From contig JAWKQN010000002.1 in the NCBI GenBank assembly GCA_041390125.1, positions 248,001 to 312,000 on the forward strand: 64,000 bases of DNA, read 5' to 3'. The DNA is from Gemmatimonadota bacterium (GTDB lineage Bacteria; Gemmatimonadota; Gemmatimonadetes; Longimicrobiales; Gaopeijiaceae). Below, in pieces: positions 62,293 through 64,000 of the stretch. The notes beneath the pieces were generated by a model, which did not search any database, was not told where the DNA came from, and worked only from the letters and a program-made list of their open reading frames with translations. How positions within the stretch are numbered: position 1 is the first letter of the stretch; the number at the start of each line of letters is the position of its first letter. Made by a program: the position numbers and the translations under genes.

Positions 62293-63201
62293 TCAGACCG
62301 TCGGCGCCGGGTCCGGCGTAGCCCGCGCGGCCCCTCGGGACTCGCGGGCTGCCGAGCGCAGCATCGCCTGCGCGGCGTACAGCACCACGATCACCACCAG
62401 CCAGCGCAGCAGGTTGAGCGGCAGCGACTTCACGATGAAGGCGGCGATCAACACCGCGGGCAGGCCCCCGAGCGTCAGCCCCACGGCCGCCGGCTTGTCG
62501 TAGCGATCCGCCTGGATGAAGCGCGTGGCCGCCACCGGCATCAGGAACGCGGAGGCTCCCATCATGATCGGGAACGCCACCCCGGGATTCATGCCCAGGA
62601 ACGCGATCGTGATCATGCAGGGCGCGTAGATCCCGATCCCCAGCGTCATGAGCGCGCCGAAGACGAACATGGCCGCGCTCGCGATCAGCAGTCGCACCGG
62701 ATCCAGACCGGTGGCCGCGCCCCCGAGCGGGAGCAACTCGAAGATGGAGAACAGGAAGGACACGGCTGCGATCAGCAGCGCCACCCCCATCCCGATCTGG
62801 ATGCGACGTCGCGGCCAGCTCGCCACGACACCCGCGCCCAGCCATGCGCCCAGCACGGCGGCCGCGATCATGGCCACGAGCGTGGCGGTGCCCACCTCGA
62901 TCAAGGCGATGAAGATGAATGCCTGGATGAACACGGGGGGCGTGTGGCCGACGTGCATGGTGCCGGGGATGCGCTCGTCCGCCACCACGTTCTTGAGCTT
63001 GTAGAGCGACGTGGTCGGCGCGAAGGAACCGATGCCCAGCGTATCGAAGAAGTTGGTCACGAACCCGATGGCGCTCTCCAGCCACGACGGCCGCGGGATG
63101 CCGCCCGAGCGCAACAGGGAGCGCACCCATCCCACACAGTAGGCCACGCCCACCACGGCCAGCGCCACGTAGATCAGCGCCCGCACGGTGGCCGGGCTCA
63201 T
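62293..63201 (-). CDS. TauE/SafE family membrane permease
   Basis: Permease of 302 residues with eight helices. The N-terminal helix is followed by IGFVTNFFDTLGIGSFAPTT, the first family repeat, and by GIGIYAPCMITIAFLGMNPG, the second. An HVGHTPPVF loop follows. This lineage, with an added N-terminal helix, is often annotated as sulfite exporter, but substrates are untested. The window's other TauE-type gene (25477) has no added helix and is only distantly related. GGGAGG precedes the ATG by 6 bases. The upstream OsmC gene lies 19 bp away and is probably in the same operon. Confidence 0.86.
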   Translation of the reverse strand: MSPATVRALIYVALAVVGVAYCVGWVRSLLRSGGIPRPSWLESAIGFVTNFFDTLGIGSFAPTTSLYKLKNVVADERIPGTMHVGHTPPVFIQAFIFIALIEVGTATLVAMIAAAVLGAWLGAGVVASWPRRRIQIGMGVALLIAAVSFLFSIFELLPLGGAATGLDPVRLLIASAAMFVFGALMTLGIGIYAPCMITIAFLGMNPGVAFPIMMGASAFLMPVAATRFIQADRYDKPAAVGLTLGGLPAVLIAAFIVKSLPLNLLRWLVVIVVLYAAQAMLRSAARESRGAARATPDPAPTV

Positions 63202-63220
63202 CGGACACCTCCCGTCGCCG

Positions 63221-63655
63221 TCACGAGACCAGCCGCGCGTCCAGCTCGATCTCCGCGTTCAGCACACGCGAGACCGGGCACCCCGCCTTGGCCTTCGCGG
63301 CGAGCTCCTGGAACTGGTCCTCGCTGACGCCGGGCACCCGTCCCTGGAGCTCCAGGCGGATCTTCTGGATGGTCCAACCCGCGTCCTCCTTCTCCATCGT
63401 CAGGACGGCCTGGACGTCCAACGACTCCGGCGGGGTGCCGGCGCCGGACAGCTGGAAGCTGAGCGCCATCGCGAAGCAGCCGGCGTGCGCGGCGGCGATG
63501 AGCTCCTCGGGGTTGGTCCCGAGCGTCCCGTCCTCGTTCTGGAAGCGCAGCTTCGCGGAGTACGGCTGTCCGTCGAACACGCCGCTCTGGGTGGCCAGCG
63601 TTCCGGATCCTTCGAGTCCCGTCCCCTTCCACACGGCGCGGGCGGTCCGTTTCAT
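63221..63655 (-). CDS. OsmC family peroxiredoxin
   Basis: Thiol peroxidase of 144 residues that reduces organic hydroperoxides. The two reactive cysteines lie in the canonical settings AAAHAGCFAMALSFQL and AAKAKAGCPVSRVLNAEIEL, and the N-terminal ARAVWKGTGLEGSGTLATQS and TNPEELIAAAHAGC match OsmC rather than Ohr. Conserved Arg and Glu of the active site are present in this part. The ATG at 63655 begins the domain exactly. It is read before the TauE-like permease gene. Confidence 0.95.
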   Translation of the reverse strand: MKRTARAVWKGTGLEGSGTLATQSGVFDGQPYSAKLRFQNEDGTLGTNPEELIAAAHAGCFAMALSFQLSGAGTPPESLDVQAVLTMEKEDAGWTIQKIRLELQGRVPGVSEDQFQELAAKAKAGCPVSRVLNAEIELDARLVS

Positions 63656-63890
63656 GGCGATGCTCCTGGTCGGTCTGGACGTCGGTGGGAGGGGCCAGGG
63701 TAGCCCGACGGAGGGGCTGCGGAAAGGCCGCCACCACACGGGCGGCCCGGGCGCAGCCGTGCGGTCCCGGCAGCCCCGCGGGGACCCGCCCGGGCCTTCC
63801 TTCCCGGTCTGCCGCCGGCACGCGCCTTGCGCCCGGACGGCGCTCGTCCTACCCGGAGAGGAAACCCCAGCGGGATTTCGCCCCACCTCC

Positions 63891-64000
63891 ATGCCCTGGC
63901 ACGCCTGGTTCACCCTCGCGGTCGTCCTCGTCACCGTCGTCGTGCTGGCCCGCGACCTCGTCGCTCCGGCCACCACCATGATGGGGGGCGCGGTGTTCCT
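63891..64000 (+). CDS. SLC13/DASS-type permease, N-terminal fragment
   Basis: The last 110 bases open with ATG and encode MPWHAWFTLAVVLVTVVVLA then RDLVAPATTMMGGAVFL, the start of a membrane protein. The Trp-Phe-Thr first helix and the AP...M-G-G transition to the second are typical of SLC13-type (sodium/sulfate or dicarboxylate) permeases. The gene is cut by the window end, so this is a tentative call. Confidence 0.5.
   Translation, partial: MPWHAWFTLAVVLVTVVVLARDLVAPATTMMGGAVF

Noticed and set aside
60442..63327. 961-codon plus-strand open frame
   Set aside because: Antisense to the DUF4139 and TauE-type genes; no domains visible.

Overview
The window is very GC-rich (about 70% or more in most places) and densely packed with genes on both strands. 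A SusC/RagA outer-membrane receptor, a PadR regulator coupled to a MacB/FtsX-type 'orphan' ABC permease, lipoprotein and Tat signals, a fused cytochrome oxidase I/III subunit, a serpin and AbgB-like and PepP-like exported peptidases together suggest a Gram-negative bacterium of the Gemmatimonadota or a nearby phylum. This placement is inferred from gene content; there is no rRNA or marker-gene evidence in the window, and I see no tRNA or rRNA genes.

Layout. 1-2008: 3'-truncated SusC/RagA receptor. 2.5-9.0 kb: two DoxX membrane proteins, a small soluble protein, a formate/nitrite-type channel, a ZIP metal transporter, an SPW/VKOR membrane fusion and a lipoprotein. 9.05-10.8 kb: FAD oxidoreductase and DUF4235 protein. 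10.8-16.6 kb (minus strand): a caa3-type cytochrome oxidase operon (subunit II with heme c, fused I/III, a small membrane protein, a CtaG-like assembly factor and a triheme cytochrome c) in which most neighbouring genes overlap by 4 bases. 16.9-26.2 kb: copper-storage-type protein, lipoprotein, eRF1-like protein, NhaA, fatty acid desaturase, ABC-2 exporter, L,D-transpeptidase, Lon-N protein and a TauE-like permease, closed by a strong hairpin. 26.3-33.5 kb (minus): M20 amidohydrolase, Trk/Ktr potassium uptake pair, ADP-forming acyl-CoA synthetase, diheme cytochrome lipoprotein. 33.7-37.3 kb: small stress-type genes and a membrane-anchored winged-helix regulator divergent from a Tat-exported ankyrin-like protein. 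37.4-47.9 kb (minus): MatC-like permease, GGDEF/EAL protein, MOP-superfamily transporter, PQQ dehydrogenase, ankyrin protein, Xaa-Pro peptidase. 48.0-52.0 kb: FkbM methyltransferase, then PadR plus ABC permease behind a repeated operator-like element.

52.05-57.29 kb is an accessory island. It begins at the permease stop codon with a 5'-truncated phage DUF5675 gene. It carries five minus-strand genes of visibly lower GC, including a translationally coupled pair: a protein with an HsdR-N-type nuclease motif and a BRCT-domain protein that seems to start at CTG. Two plus-strand gene remnants with the same C-terminal motif lie at the 3' ends of two of the unknown genes. This is the best candidate for an undescribed (possibly defence) system. 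The last 0.87 kb of the island has no convincing gene.

57.3-64.0 kb returns to typical composition: a fluoroacetate-dehalogenase-like hydrolase coupled to a tartrate/malate dehydrogenase, a lipoprotein serpin, a DUF4139 protein, a TauE-like permease, OsmC and the start of an SLC13-type permease. Short tandem duplications (15-25 bp units) recur in four intergenic gaps.
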